Shown piece by piece: positions 50,893-62,237 of a stretch of DNA of 64,000 bases. Each line of letters begins with the position of its first letter. Position 1 is the first letter of the stretch. This stretch comes from Stenotrophomonas maltophilia (GTDB lineage: Bacteria > Pseudomonadota > Gammaproteobacteria > Xanthomonadales > Xanthomonadaceae), in assembly GCF_023518235.1 (NCBI RefSeq), contig NZ_CP090423.1, forward strand, positions 4,605,001 to 4,669,000, given 5' to 3'. The notes below the pieces were generated by a model that saw only the letters and a list, made by a program, of their open reading frames with translations, made no database searches and was not told the DNA's origin. The translations under genes and the position numbers were made by a program.

Positions 50893-52514
50893 AACAACAA
50901 CCAGAGCAGCAGGGCGCCGCCGCCGGCGCCGTAGCACAGGCGGCAGGGCAGGGTGACCTGCTGTGCCGGGGAGAACTCGCCGGCGTGGCCATCATCATCG
51001 ATGTACTGCACGCGCACATGCAGCGTGCCGCGCCACGGGCGCTTGAAGCTGACCTGCGGTTCGAGCACGGTTTCGTCCACCAGCGGTGCCTTGAAATCGC
51101 CGCGGCGGTCGACCTGCACCCGGTAGCGCTGGCCGTCGCTGCCGGCCTGCCAGCGCAGGGTCAGTTCACCGTGTGCGGCGTGCGGCGGCTGCAGGGCGGG
51201 ATCGACCGGTTCGTTGCTCAGCTGCAGCGGCAGTGCCTGGCCGAAGCGGCCCTGGTGGCCATTGCCATCGCGCGAGGCCACGCGCCAGAAGTACTGGCCC
51301 GGCGGCAGCGGTTGCGCCAGGCGCAGGTCGGTGCCCTGGCCGGCCTGCTCCTGCAGCGGCTGCAGGAAGGTCGGCTCGGCGGCGATCTGCAGCACGCTGC
51401 TGCGCGCGCCGGGAGCCTGGGTCCAGCGGAAGCGGGGGCGGTCGCTGTTGACGGTCTGCCCGTGCAGCGGGGACAGCGTGATCGGCGGCGCGGGCTGATC
51501 GCTGAGTTCGAAATCGGCGCTGGCGTCGAGGCCTTCCACGCCCTGTGCATCCACTGCGCGCAGCAGGATGCGCAGCTGGCCGGGCGGCAGGTCGCCGATC
51601 GCCAGCCGGGTGTCGCGGGTGGTGGCGGCAAACAGCAGGATTTCCGGCGTCGCCGCCTGCACCACTTCGACACGGTAGTGCGCGGCGCCGCTGACCGGCT
51701 CCCAGGCCAGCAGCGTCGGCAATGGTGCCAAGCGCAGTTCATCGCTGCGCAGCTGTGGCGCCGGCAGCAGGGCGGAGACCGCCTCCGGCGCCGTATCGGC
51801 ACTGCCGCTGCGGCTGGCCTGCCCCGGCTGGACCATGCGCTGGCCATGGGGATTGCCGACCTGCACCTTGCCCTGCAGGACTTCGGTGGCCGCGATCTGG
51901 CCACTGTCGCCGGCACTGACCCGGAACACGGTGCCGCGCACGCTGCTGGTCGCGGTGGGGGCATCGATGATGTAGCGCGAGGCGGGGCCGCGTGCCGGAG
52001 TCACCCGGTTGCTGGCCCGGCCCTGTTGCAGGCGCAGGCGGGTATCGACCATGCCGGTGTGGCCGTAGCGGCTGAGCTGGTCCAGGCGCAGGCGCGAGTA
52101 TTCACGCAGCTGCAGGCGCGAGGCATCGGCGAATTCAAGGGTGACGCTGGAGTCGCCTTCAGTGGCCACGGTGTCGCCGATATGCAGCTGCTCGCCGGCG
52201 CGGATCGCGCGTGTCGCGCTGCCATCGGCTCCGGCCAGCTCGACCGTGCCACGTACCGACAGCACCCGCGCCGGCGCCGGCTCGGTGCGCAGCCAGCGGA
52301 TCGGGAAGCGCAGCAGCTGGCCCGGTGGCAGCTGGTAGGGATTGTCGATGCGGTTGTGCTGCTGCAGCTGCTGCCAGCGCACAGAGGGTTTCAGGTACAG
52401 CCCGCCGAGGTCCCACAGGGTATCGCCGGGACGGACCCGGTAATTCCAGTCCTGGGCGCCGGCGATGGCCGGCAGCAGAAGCAGGACGCACAGCAGGGCG
52501 CCCTTGAAGCGCAT
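50889..52514 (-). CDS. Exported LysM/FecR-domain protein
   Basis: A 541-aa protein with a signal peptide (about 1-20). LysM (YRVRPGDTLWDLGGLYLKPS, about 24-70) suggests peptidoglycan binding. A FecR domain follows (VLSVRGTVELAGADGSATRA, about 85-225), then fibronectin-type strand repeats in the C-terminal half (LRWQAGSDGQRYRVQVDRRG). The C-terminus is hydrophobic (GGGALLLWLLL), so it may be anchored. FecR classically relays signals to sigma factors; here the likely recipient is the diguanylate cyclase it is coupled to (inference). No ribosome site is obvious. Confidence 0.83.
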   Translation of the reverse strand: MRFKGALLCVLLLLPAIAGAQDWNYRVRPGDTLWDLGGLYLKPSVRWQQLQQHNRIDNPYQLPPGQLLRFPIRWLRTEPAPARVLSVRGTVELAGADGSATRAIRAGEQLHIGDTVATEGDSSVTLEFADASRLQLREYSRLRLDQLSRYGHTGMVDTRLRLQQGRASNRVTPARGPASRYIIDAPTATSSVRGTVFRVSAGDSGQIAATEVLQGKVQVGNPHGQRMVQPGQASRSGSADTAPEAVSALLPAPQLRSDELRLAPLPTLLAWEPVSGAAHYRVEVVQAATPEILLFAATTRDTRLAIGDLPPGQLRILLRAVDAQGVEGLDASADFELSDQPAPPITLSPLHGQTVNSDRPRFRWTQAPGARSSVLQIAAEPTFLQPLQEQAGQGTDLRLAQPLPPGQYFWRVASRDGNGHQGRFGQALPLQLSNEPVDPALQPPHAAHGELTLRWQAGSDGQRYRVQVDRRGDFKAPLVDETVLEPQVSFKRPWRGTLHVRVQYIDDDGHAGEFSPAQQVTLPCRLCYGAGGGALLLWLLL

Positions 52515-52696
52515 GGCGAACGACAGCGAGCGGACGAAGGTCACAGTTTGCAATCCCGGCAAAGCGGGGGTGCAGCTGCAAGACCTCATGGCCCCGACCT
52601 CATCCCCCCGAACGGATCGTGGCGGCCGCATGGCCGCCATCGCGCGCATTATTGCCCGTGCTCAGTGCAGGGATTCTGAACGAAGCGGGTTCCCGT

Positions 52697-53554
52697 TCAG
52701 AACAGCAGGGAGGCCATCCGGCGTCGGTACTGGCCGACCAGGTCCTCGTCGGAGATCACATTGAAGGCGTCGATCAGCGCCTTGCGCGGCAACCCGTCCT
52801 CGAAGCCGCGGTCGATCCGCAGCATTTCCAGGAACTGAGCCAGGGCGGCCTCGTCATGGCCGCCGAGCAGCAGCTGCACGCCGCGCAGGTGGCGGGCCTT
52901 GAGATCCTGGCCGTCGGCGGCGATGCGCGCCTCCAGCACGTCGGCGGCCGGCGCATCCTTCAGTGCAGCGGCGAACGCCAGGCGGGCGCGGGCGCGCACG
53001 GCGCGGTCGTCAGTGGCCAGGTTGGCCGGCAGGCCGTCGATCAGGGTGCCGGCTTCGTCGACCCCGCCGATCTGCAGCAGCGCCAGCGCCAGGTCGAGTT
53101 TCAGTTCGTCCTTGTCCGGTTCGGCGGCGATCTGGGCGCGCAGCACGTCTACCTGCGCCTGCGGGTCCAGCGGCGCCTCGTCCTCGGTGGCGGTGTCGCC
53201 GACATCGGCCGGCACGATGCCGTGCTGGGCCAGGAATTCACGCAGCTGGCCTTCCGGGATGGCGCCGGGGAAGCCGTCCACCAGCTGGCCGCCCTTGACC
53301 AGGAACACGGTGGGCACCGAGCGGATCTGGAAGGCGGCGGCGATCTGCTGTTCCTTGTCGACATCGACCTTGGCCAGCTCGAAGGCGCCGTTGTACTCGG
53401 CGGCCAGCTTTTCCAGCATCGGGCCCAGGGTCTTGCACGGGCCGCACCAGGTGGCCCAGAAATCGACCAGCACCGGCGTCTGCAGCGACTTCTGCAGGAC
53501 TTCGGCCTCGAAGGTCGCAGTGGTGGCGTCGAATACGTAGGTCGTCTCGGTCAT
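52697..53554 (-). CDS. CnoX/YbbN-type thioredoxin-TPR protein
   Basis: A 285-aa cytoplasmic protein. The thioredoxin domain (about 10-110) keeps both redox cysteines, Cys37 and Cys40, in [15 protein letters not shown] tetratricopeptide region follows (about 130-285; [16 protein letters not shown]). E. coli CnoX is 284 aa and has lost the first cysteine, while other bacteria retain CxxC. It likely protects proteins from aggregation under chlorine or oxidative stress and passes them to chaperones (known for CnoX). ATG 53554 begins [12 protein letters not shown]. Confidence 0.87.
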   Translation of the reverse strand: MTETTYVFDATTATFEAEVLQKSLQTPVLVDFWATWCGPCKTLGPMLEKLAAEYNGAFELAKVDVDKEQQIAAAFQIRSVPTVFLVKGGQLVDGFPGAIPEGQLREFLAQHGIVPADVGDTATEDEAPLDPQAQVDVLRAQIAAEPDKDELKLDLALALLQIGGVDEAGTLIDGLPANLATDDRAVRARARLAFAAALKDAPAADVLEARIAADGQDLKARHLRGVQLLLGGHDEAALAQFLEMLRIDRGFEDGLPRKALIDAFNVISDEDLVGQYRRRMASLLF

Positions 53555-53678
53555 GGGGGAGGCATCGGTTGGCATCTGGAGACCGATTCTATGGTGACGA
53601 TCGCTGCCGGTCTCAACCCGGACTGCGGCAAATGCCTGACAATGCGCCTTTCCCGCCGCCGCTGTTCCCGGAGTCTGC

Positions 53679-54269
53679 ATGTCGTTCCTGTCCCCGCTGT
53701 TGCGCCTGTCCGGCCTGATGGCCGCGCTGCTGTTCGTGCTGGCGGTGCTGGGCTTCGGCGCCGGCCTGGATGGCTATGCACAGGCCCGCCACCCGGTGGC
53801 CCTGCTGGGCGCACACGGCGTGCCGCACGCGCTGGCCTTCAACCTGCTGGGCTTCGTGCTGCCGGGCCTGCTGGCGGCGGTGGTGGCCGAGCGCCTGCGC
53901 CGCCGGCTGCCGGCCACGGCCGGCTGGGCGCCACGGGTCGGCAGCCAGATGCTGCTGCTGGCCGGGCTCGCATTCGCCGCGATGGGCCTGCTGCCGCTGG
54001 ATGTGGATGACCTGCACGGGCCGGCCAGCCAGCTGCACGCCAGCGCCTGGATGATCTGGGTGCTGGGCTTCGTCGCCGGTACCCTGTTGCTGGGTATCTC
54101 CCAGCTGCGCCAGGCGCAGGGGCTGGCGGCGGTGTCCTGCGGCGTGTTGGCGGCGCTGGCGGCCTTTGCCCTGCAGGGCGTGCTGTCGGCTCCACTGGCG
54201 CAGCGTCTGGCCTTTGCCTGCTGGGCGGTGTGGCTGGCACTGGCGCTGCCGCTGTCGGCCCGACGCTGA
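53679..54269 (+). CDS. DUF998-like membrane protein (2)
   Basis: A 196-aa integral membrane protein with about six spans ([34 protein letters not shown]; and so on). It belongs to the DUF998 type, like the protein at 32126-32743, with which it shares length and topology but only loose sequence similarity. Function unknown. It is divergent from cnoX and convergent with a small exported protein. Confidence 0.78.
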   Translation: MSFLSPLLRLSGLMAALLFVLAVLGFGAGLDGYAQARHPVALLGAHGVPHALAFNLLGFVLPGLLAAVVAERLRRRLPATAGWAPRVGSQMLLLAGLAFAAMGLLPLDVDDLHGPASQLHASAWMIWVLGFVAGTLLLGISQLRQAQGLAAVSCGVLAALAAFALQGVLSAPLAQRLAFACWAVWLALALPLSARR

Positions 54270-54272
54270 ACT

Positions 54273-54297
54273 GCAGGGACGGCAGTGCCGTCCCTGC
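54273..54297. terminator. Hairpin between convergent genes
   Basis: GCAGGGACGGCA (54273-54284), one loop base, TGCCGTCCCTGC (54286-54297): a perfect 12-bp inverted repeat. No T tail. Confidence 0.55.
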
Positions 54298-54305
54298 GTG
54301 CCGGG

Positions 54306-54542
54306 TCAGAGGGCGGTGCACTGCAGTGAGAAGGCCACCGGGCCGTACTCGGCATTGAGCCGTGACAGCGCCTGGTTGGTGGCGTCGACGCCGGACTCGG
54401 CCTCGATGACATAGGCATCAGAGGTTCCGGCCTGTTCGCCACTCCCGATCTGATAGGCACAGGAGTAGCTTGCGGCGTGGGCGACACTGGTCGCGCCAAG
54501 CAGTACGAGCAGGCTGGCGGCGCAGGTGGTGCGGATCGACAT
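54306..54542 (-). CDS. Small exported hypothetical protein
   Basis: A 78-aa protein with a signal peptide (MSIRTTCAASLLVLLGATSVAHA). The 55-residue mature part holds two cysteines (SYSCAYQIGSGEQAGTSDAY...SLQCTAL), possibly one disulfide, and an acidic middle (VIEAESGVDATNQAL). It is not a recognised family. It is plausible as a secreted or periplasmic protein with a clear leader. Upstream lies the 314-bp leuS leader. Confidence 0.65.
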   Translation of the reverse strand: MSIRTTCAASLLVLLGATSVAHAASYSCAYQIGSGEQAGTSDAYVIEAESGVDATNQALSRLNAEYGPVAFSLQCTAL

Positions 54543-57499
<2,957 letters not shown>

Positions 57500-57506
57500 T
57501 GTACCC

Positions 57507-57540
57507 GCACCGGCCACGCGCACGGTGGCCGGTGCGTTTT
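57507..57540 (+). terminator. Terminator after leuS
   Basis: GCACCGGCCAC (57507-57517) pairs with GTGGCCGGTGC (57525-57535), 11 bp, with a 7-nt loop and a following GTTTT. Confidence 0.7.
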
Positions 57541-57635
57541 CCGGGTGCGGGTCCGGTGGTTGATGGCCCTGCATTCACGCGGCTTCGGGCAGGCTGTGTG
57601 TTGCCGTGATCGCCCGGCTCCGCCAGACTGTCTCC

Positions 57636-58220
57636 ATGACCCGAATCCTGCTTGCCCTCGTTCTTGTCCTCGGCCTCGCCGGCTGCGGCTTCCATCTGCG
57701 CAACAAGCTGATGCTGCCGACCGACACCGCCCCGGTGAAGGTGGTATCGACCGCCCCGTACAGTGAACTGGTCAAGCTGCTCAACCGCAGCCTGCTGGCT
57801 TCCGGTGCGCGCTTGGCCGATGAGGACACCACTGGTCCCAGCACCCAACTGCAGGTGCTGTCCGAGCGCTGGGGCGATCTGCCGATCGCCATTGACTCGC
57901 AGGGCCGCGCACAGGAATACAGCCTGCGTTACGCCGTGATCTTCATCTTCCGCCGCGAGGATGGCAGTGAACTGGTGCCGCAGCAGGTGATCGAACTGTC
58001 GCGTGACTACGTGTCGCCGCCGACCGACGCCACCGGTACCACCACCGAACGCGAAATCCTGGCCGATGAACTGCGCCGGGAAATGTCCGCCTCGATCATC
58101 CGCCGCATCGACAGCGTGGTGCGCGGTGAACTCGAGAAGGGCGGCAGCCTGACCGCGCCGAAGGCCGCCCCGGTTGAACCGGCAGTGCCGGCCGACCCGG
58201 CCGCTGCGGTCAAGCACTGA
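57636..58220 (+). CDS. lptE: LPS-assembly lipoprotein LptE
   Basis: A 194-aa lipoprotein with lipobox LAGC near residue 17, followed by GFHLRNKLMLP, typical of LptE. It forms the plug of the LptD/E outer-membrane translocon that inserts lipopolysaccharide. The C-terminal tail is Ala/Pro-rich (PVEPAVPADPAAAVKH), a frequent xanthomonad extension. ATG 57636 is the first residue before the lipobox. It is followed 12 bases later by holA. Confidence 0.9.
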   Translation: MTRILLALVLVLGLAGCGFHLRNKLMLPTDTAPVKVVSTAPYSELVKLLNRSLLASGARLADEDTTGPSTQLQVLSERWGDLPIAIDSQGRAQEYSLRYAVIFIFRREDGSELVPQQVIELSRDYVSPPTDATGTTTEREILADELRREMSASIIRRIDSVVRGELEKGGSLTAPKAAPVEPAVPADPAAAVKH

Positions 58221-58232
58221 GCTGCAGCGACG

Positions 58233-59270
58233 ATGGAACTGCGTCCGGAGCAGCTGGCCAGCCAGGGCGCTGATACCGCGTTGGCGCCGGTGTACCTGAT
58301 TGCAGGGCCGGAAACCCTGCGCGTGCTGGAGGCGGCCGACGCCATCCGCGCGCGGGCACGTGCTGCCGGCATCGGCGAGCGCGAGGTGTTCGACGCCGAT
58401 GGGCGCGATTTCGACTGGAACCAGCTCGACGCCAGTTTCAATGCACCCAGCCTGTTCAGCGCCCGCCGCCTGGTCGAGGTGCGCCTGCCCAGCGGCAAGC
58501 CCGGCAAGGACGGCGCCGAAGTGATCAGCCGGTTCTGCGCCGACCCGGCGCCGGACGTGGTGCTGATGATCACCGCCAACGAATGGAGCAAGGCCCACCA
58601 GGGCAAGTGGGCCGAGGCGGTCGGCCGTATCGGCGTGCTGTCGGTGGCGTGGGCGATCAAGCCGCATGAGCTGCCCGACTGGATCGAGCGGCGCCTGCGC
58701 GGCAAGGGCCTGCGTGCCGACCCGGCCGCGGTGCAGCGCCTGGCCGAGCGGGTGGAAGGCAACCTGCTGGCCGCGGCCCAGGAAATCGACAAGCTGGCGC
58801 TGCTGGCCGATGGCCAGCCGTTGGACGTGGAGCGGATGGAGTCGCTGGTGGCCGATGCGGCCCGCTACGACGTGTTCCGGCTGCTGGAAGCCACGTTCTC
58901 GGGCCAGCCGCCGGCGGTGCTGCGCATGCTGGCTGGCCTGCGTGGCGAGGGCGAAGCGGTGGCTGCGCTGATGCCGATGGTGATCCGCGAGCTGCTGGCC
59001 GGGGCCGGCCTGGCGCGGGTGCAGGCGCGTGGCGGCAACCTGGCCGCCGAGATGAAATCGCGTGGCATCTGGGAATCGCGGCAGGCGCCGTACAAGCGTG
59101 CGTTGCAGCGGCATCCGGAAGGCAAGCGCTGGGAGCGCTTCGTGGCCGAAGCCGGGCTGGTCGACCGCATTGCCAAGGGGCGCGCCGATGGGGATGCCTG
59201 GCTGGCGCTGGAGCGCCTGCTGGTGGCCGTGGCCGAACCGCGTGCCGTGCGCCTGCTGGCGCGGGCCTGA
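58233..59270 (+). CDS. holA: DNA polymerase III delta subunit
   Basis: A 345-aa clamp-loader subunit. YLIAGPETLRVLEAADAIR opens the nucleotide-fold-like domain I; no Walker A motif is expected in delta. RRLVEVRLPSGKPGKDGAEV and EGNLLAAAQEIDKLALLADG match HolA. Delta opens the beta sliding clamp. It lies between lptE and nadD (three bases before nadD), the standard gammaproteobacterial order. Confidence 0.93.
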   Translation: MELRPEQLASQGADTALAPVYLIAGPETLRVLEAADAIRARARAAGIGEREVFDADGRDFDWNQLDASFNAPSLFSARRLVEVRLPSGKPGKDGAEVISRFCADPAPDVVLMITANEWSKAHQGKWAEAVGRIGVLSVAWAIKPHELPDWIERRLRGKGLRADPAAVQRLAERVEGNLLAAAQEIDKLALLADGQPLDVERMESLVADAARYDVFRLLEATFSGQPPAVLRMLAGLRGEGEAVAALMPMVIRELLAGAGLARVQARGGNLAAEMKSRGIWESRQAPYKRALQRHPEGKRWERFVAEAGLVDRIAKGRADGDAWLALERLLVAVAEPRAVRLLARA

Positions 59271-59273
59271 GTC

Positions 59274-59939
59274 GTGAGCCTGCGGATCTATTACGGGGGC
59301 ACCTTCGATCCGGTGCACCTGGGGCACCTTGCCATTGCCCGTGCCGCCCGCGACGAACTGCAGGTGGCGGTGCGCCTGCTGCCGGCCGCCGACCCGCCAC
59401 ATCGCGCCGCCCCCGGCGCCACAGCCGAACAACGCTGCACCATGTTGTCGCTGGCCATCGGCGATGAGCCCGGCCTGCTGCTGGACCGGCATGAGCTGGA
59501 TCGCGCGCAGCGCTTTCCCGGACGCCCGTCGTATACCGTCGACACGCTGCGCGAACTGCGTGGCGAGCTTGGCCCGAGCCGGCCCCTGGCCTGGCTGGTC
59601 GGTGCCGACAGCCTGCTGGGCCTGTCGCGCTGGCACGAATGGGAAGCCCTGTTCGGGCTGGCCCATTTTGTCGTGGCCGAGCGTCCCGGCAGCCCGCTGC
59701 AGGGGGCGATCGACGGTGAGCTCGGCCGCGCCCTGGACGGGCGTTGGACCGACAATGAACAGGCTTTGTTCGCCAGCCCGGCCGGACGGATCCTGCGCCT
59801 GCACCATCCGCTGCGCGAGGAATCGGCCAGCGTCGCACGCGCCCAGATCGCCGCCGCTGGGCCCTGGCGCGCGCTGCTGCCCCCCGCCGTGGCCGACTAC
59901 GTGGCCGCCCACGGCCTGTACCGCCCGGCAACGCCGTGA
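59274..59939 (+). CDS. nadD: Nicotinate-nucleotide adenylyltransferase
   Basis: A 221-aa nucleotidyltransferase making deamido-NAD from nicotinate mononucleotide and ATP. GGTFDPVHLGHLAIARAA carries the (H/T)xGH motif at the N-terminus; PAADPPHRAAPG and VGADSLLGLSRWHEWEALF follow. The ISSTxIR signature near the C-terminus is degenerate (SASVARAQIAAAG). It starts with GTG three bases after the holA stop, indicating coupling. Confidence 0.92.
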   Translation: MSLRIYYGGTFDPVHLGHLAIARAARDELQVAVRLLPAADPPHRAAPGATAEQRCTMLSLAIGDEPGLLLDRHELDRAQRFPGRPSYTVDTLRELRGELGPSRPLAWLVGADSLLGLSRWHEWEALFGLAHFVVAERPGSPLQGAIDGELGRALDGRWTDNEQALFASPAGRILRLHHPLREESASVARAQIAAAGPWRALLPPAVADYVAAHGLYRPATP

Positions 59940-59962
59940 ATGCCGCCGCCCCGGCTTGCCCG

Positions 59963-59968
59963 TATAAT
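59963..59968 (+). promoter_or_regulatory. -10 box of an rsfS promoter
   Basis: TATAAT, a perfect sigma-70 -10 box, lies 29 bp before the rsfS start. The -35 region is poor. It overlaps no coding sequence, since nadD ends at 59939. Confidence 0.5.
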
Positions 59969-59997
59969 CGCCCCCACGTTTATCGAGTCGATCCACT

Positions 59998-60411
59998 TTG
60001 AGCAACCAGACCCAGCCCCAGACCATCAAGGTCGATCTGCCCAGCCCGCCGCCGTCCGTGCCGGAACTGCTTGCAAGCGTCCGCCAAGCTACCGAAGACC
60101 TCAAGGCCAAGGACCTGGTCGAGATCGATGTGCGCGGCCGGTCCAGCGTTGCCGATTACATGATCGTCGTTTCGGGCACCTCGACCCGCCACGTCAAGTC
60201 GATCGCCGATGAAGTCGTGCGCTTTGCCAAGAACCTCGACGTGATGCCGCTGGGTGTTGAAGGCGAGCGCGAAGCCGAGTGGGTGCTGGTCGACCTGGGT
60301 GACGTGATCGTCCATGTGATGCTGCCGCGCGTGCGCGAGTTCTACGCCCTCGAGCGCCTGTGGACCGTCGGCGACCAGCCGCCGTCCCGCGACGACGACG
60401 AAGTGGCCTGA
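59998..60411 (+). CDS. rsfS: Ribosomal silencing factor RsfS
   Basis: A 137-aa RsfS/Iojap protein that binds ribosomal protein uL14 and blocks subunit joining under starvation. The core is VEIDVRGRSSVADYMIVVSG, TSTRHVKSIADEV and EWVLVDLGDVIVHVMLPRVREFYALERLW. The N-terminal 30 residues are Pro/Gln-rich. The start is TTG 59998, giving MSNQTQPQTIKVD; no ATG occurs in frame before the conserved core, and no strong ribosome site is present, so expression may be low. Confidence 0.92.
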   Translation: MSNQTQPQTIKVDLPSPPPSVPELLASVRQATEDLKAKDLVEIDVRGRSSVADYMIVVSGTSTRHVKSIADEVVRFAKNLDVMPLGVEGEREAEWVLVDLGDVIVHVMLPRVREFYALERLWTVGDQPPSRDDDEVA

Positions 60412-60432
60412 GCCGCACGTTGCTGTATGCCT

Positions 60433-60463
60433 TCGACGGCGCCGATGGCGCCGTCGACGTTTT
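60433..60463 (+). terminator. Strong hairpin between rsfS and rlmH
   Basis: TCGACGGCGCC (60433-60443), loop GAT, GGCGCCGTCGA (60447-60457), then CGTTTT. It could partly terminate or end-protect the rsfS message within the operon; the rlmH ribosome site GGAG starts at 60464. Confidence 0.5.
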
Positions 60464-60475
60464 GGAGATCCCTTG

Positions 60476-60946
60476 ATGAAAGCCCGCCTGATCGCTACCG
60501 GTGAACGCGCGCCCAGCTGGGTCGCGCAGGGGTTTGCCGAGTACCAGAAGCGGCTGTCGCACTGGCTGCCGTTCGAACTGGTGGAGATCGAGCCCGGCCT
60601 GCGTGGCAAGGGCCGCGATCCGCGCCGCGCCACCGAAGACGAAGGCAAGCGGGTGATCGCCGCACTGCCGAAGAATGCCTACGTGGTCGCGCTGGACGTG
60701 CCGGGCCGCCAGCTCAGTTCCGAACAGCTGGCGCAGCGCCTTGAGCATTGGCGTGGGCAGGGCAGGGATCTGGCGTTCCTGATCGGTGGCCCGGAAGGGC
60801 ATTCGCCGGAGGTCTCGGCATTGGCCGATGAGAAGTGGTCGATCGGGCCGTTGACGCTGCCGCACATGCTGGTGCGGCTGGTGGTGGCTGAGCAGCTGTA
60901 CCGGGCCGCCGCAATGATCGCCAATCACCCCTACCATCGTGCGTGA
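60476..60946 (+). CDS. rlmH: 23S rRNA pseudouridine-1915 N3-methyltransferase RlmH
   Basis: A 156-aa SPOUT methyltransferase (E. coli RlmH is 155 aa). The knot and SAM site include FLIGGPEGHSPEVSALADEK, and the tail LTLPHMLVRLVVAEQLYRAA is diagnostic. It methylates pseudouridine 1915 in helix 69 of 23S rRNA on 70S ribosomes. ATG 60476 has GGAG (60464-60467) eight bases upstream, preferred to an adjacent TTG at 60473. Confidence 0.95.
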   Translation: MKARLIATGERAPSWVAQGFAEYQKRLSHWLPFELVEIEPGLRGKGRDPRRATEDEGKRVIAALPKNAYVVALDVPGRQLSSEQLAQRLEHWRGQGRDLAFLIGGPEGHSPEVSALADEKWSIGPLTLPHMLVRLVVAEQLYRAAAMIANHPYHRA

Positions 60947-60954
60947 AGAGTGGT

Positions 60955-60960
60955 TATACT
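60955..60960 (+). promoter_or_regulatory. -10 box of the tRNA-Asn promoter
   Basis: TATACT lies nine bases before the mature tRNA 5' end, partway between the rlmH stop and the tRNA. Confidence 0.5.
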
Positions 60961-60968
60961 AGTCGTCT

Positions 60969-61045
60969 GCCCGAATAGCTCAGCCGGTTAGAGCACTTGA
61001 CTGTTAATCAGGGGGTCGTTGGTTCGAGTCCAACTTCGGGCGCCA
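60969..61045 (+). tRNA. tRNA-Asn (GTT)
   Basis: A 7-bp acceptor stem (GCCCGAA with TTCGGGC), D arm AGCTCAGCCGGTTAGAGC, anticodon loop CTGTTAA with anticodon GTT, T arm GTTGGTTCGAGTCCAAC, and an encoded CCA at 61043-61045. The fold is complete. Decodes AAC/AAU. Confidence 0.97.
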
Positions 61046-61053
61046 CCTTGAGA

Positions 61054-61084
61054 AACCTGCATCGCGAGATGCAGGTTTTTTTTT
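61054..61084 (+). terminator. Rho-independent terminator after tRNA-Asn
   Basis: AACCTGCATC (61054-61063), loop GCGA, GATGCAGGTT (61068-61077) followed by T residues to 61084. Confidence 0.92.
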
Positions 61085-61092
61085 GCCTTGTT

Positions 61093-61147
61093 GTAGAGCC
61101 GAGCCCATGCTCGGCTGCATCCTCGAAGTCGAGCATGCTCGACTCTA
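61093..61147. repeat. Pair of SMAG-type palindromes
   Basis: GTAGA-GCCGAG-CCCATG-CTCGGC (61093-61115) and GTCGAG-CATG-CTCGAC-TCTAC (61128-61147) face each other, GTAG ends outward. Confidence 0.75.
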
Positions 61148-61170
61148 CAATCCAGGGTCATCGACTACGG

Positions 61171-62145
61171 ATGCTGATCGTGCGCGCACTGCTGTCCACG
61201 GGCTCTCTGCTGCTTGCACTGCTGCCGTTCATCACGGCGAATGCGGCACCTCCCACCTGGCATCCTCCGCAGGGCACCACCGAGTTTCCGTTGTGGCCGC
61301 AGGGCAGGGTGATGGCGCCGCCGAAACGGAACGGCCCCGAGCAGATCAGCGAGGTGACCTCCAACGCCAGCGGCGAACGCTGGATGATGCTGCAGAACGT
61401 GGCCGTGCCCACGCTCACCGTGTTTGCGCCGAAGGGGCCGCCCAATGGCACCGCGGTAATGGTGGTGCCCGGCGGAGGCTACCGGGTGCTGGCGATGGAT
61501 CTGGAAGGCAGCGAGATCTGCGACTGGCTGACCGCGCAGGGCGTCACCTGTGCACTGCTGAAGTACCGCGTGCCCGCGTCCGGCCCGAACTGGGATCCTG
61601 AATGCAACTGCCGCGATATTCCGAAGGTGCCGATGGCGCTGCAGGATGCACAGCGTGCAATGGGCCTGCTGCGCGCGCAGGCGCAGCGCTGGTCAATCAA
61701 TCCGAAGCGGATCGGTGTGATCGGTTTCTCGGCCGGTGGCCATGTCGTGGCCGGATTGAGCACGCATGCGCGGCGCAGCTACGTGCCGCTGGATGCCGCC
61801 GATGCACAACCCAGCCGCCCCGATTTCGCGATGGTGATGTATTCCGGGCACCTGTGGGCCGGGCATGGCAAGGGGCTGTCGCTGGTCAAGGACATCGTCG
61901 TGGATGCGGCGGTGCCGCCGACCTTCATCGTGCAGGCCAGCGACGACCCGACCGATGACGTGCGCGAATCACTGGCCTACTACCAGGCATTGATCGATGA
62001 AGGCGTGCCGGTGGAAATGCACCTGTTCGCCCGTGGCGGCCACGCTTTCGGCCTGCGCCTGAAGAATGCTCCGGTCGCAGCATGGCCGCAGCTGGCCGAG
62101 CGCTGGATGCGGGACATCGGCATGCTGCCGGAACAGGCACCGTAG
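61171..62145 (+). CDS. Exported alpha/beta hydrolase (esterase-like)
   Basis: A 324-aa protein with a signal peptide (about 1-24, LLSTGSLLLALLPFITANA). MVVPGGGYRVLAMD contains the oxyanion GG, and nucleophile Ser187 lies in GFSAGGH; Asp and His follow in DDPTDD and GGHAFGL. It resembles the carbohydrate-esterase/lipase group of acetyl-xylan-type BD-FAE esterases. The substrate is unknown. Its TAG stop lies inside the GTAG head of a SMAG repeat. The upstream region is another SMAG pair. Confidence 0.83.
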   Translation: MLIVRALLSTGSLLLALLPFITANAAPPTWHPPQGTTEFPLWPQGRVMAPPKRNGPEQISEVTSNASGERWMMLQNVAVPTLTVFAPKGPPNGTAVMVVPGGGYRVLAMDLEGSEICDWLTAQGVTCALLKYRVPASGPNWDPECNCRDIPKVPMALQDAQRAMGLLRAQAQRWSINPKRIGVIGFSAGGHVVAGLSTHARRSYVPLDAADAQPSRPDFAMVMYSGHLWAGHGKGLSLVKDIVVDAAVPPTFIVQASDDPTDDVRESLAYYQALIDEGVPVEMHLFARGGHAFGLRLKNAPVAAWPQLAERWMRDIGMLPEQAP

Positions 62146-62237
62146 CGTCGAGCTTGCTCGACTTCTTTGCCGCGATCCATCCGTCGAGCAAGCTCGACGC
62201 TACGATTCGCATGCGGCCGCCACACGCTCGACGCTAC
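62142..62237. repeat. Cluster of SMAG palindromes
   Basis: GTAGCGTCGAGC-TT-GCTCGAC (62142-62163), GTCGAGC-AA-GCTCGAC-GCTAC (62183-62203) and a half copy CGCTCGACGCTAC (62225-62237), between convergent esterase and permease genes. Confidence 0.75.
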
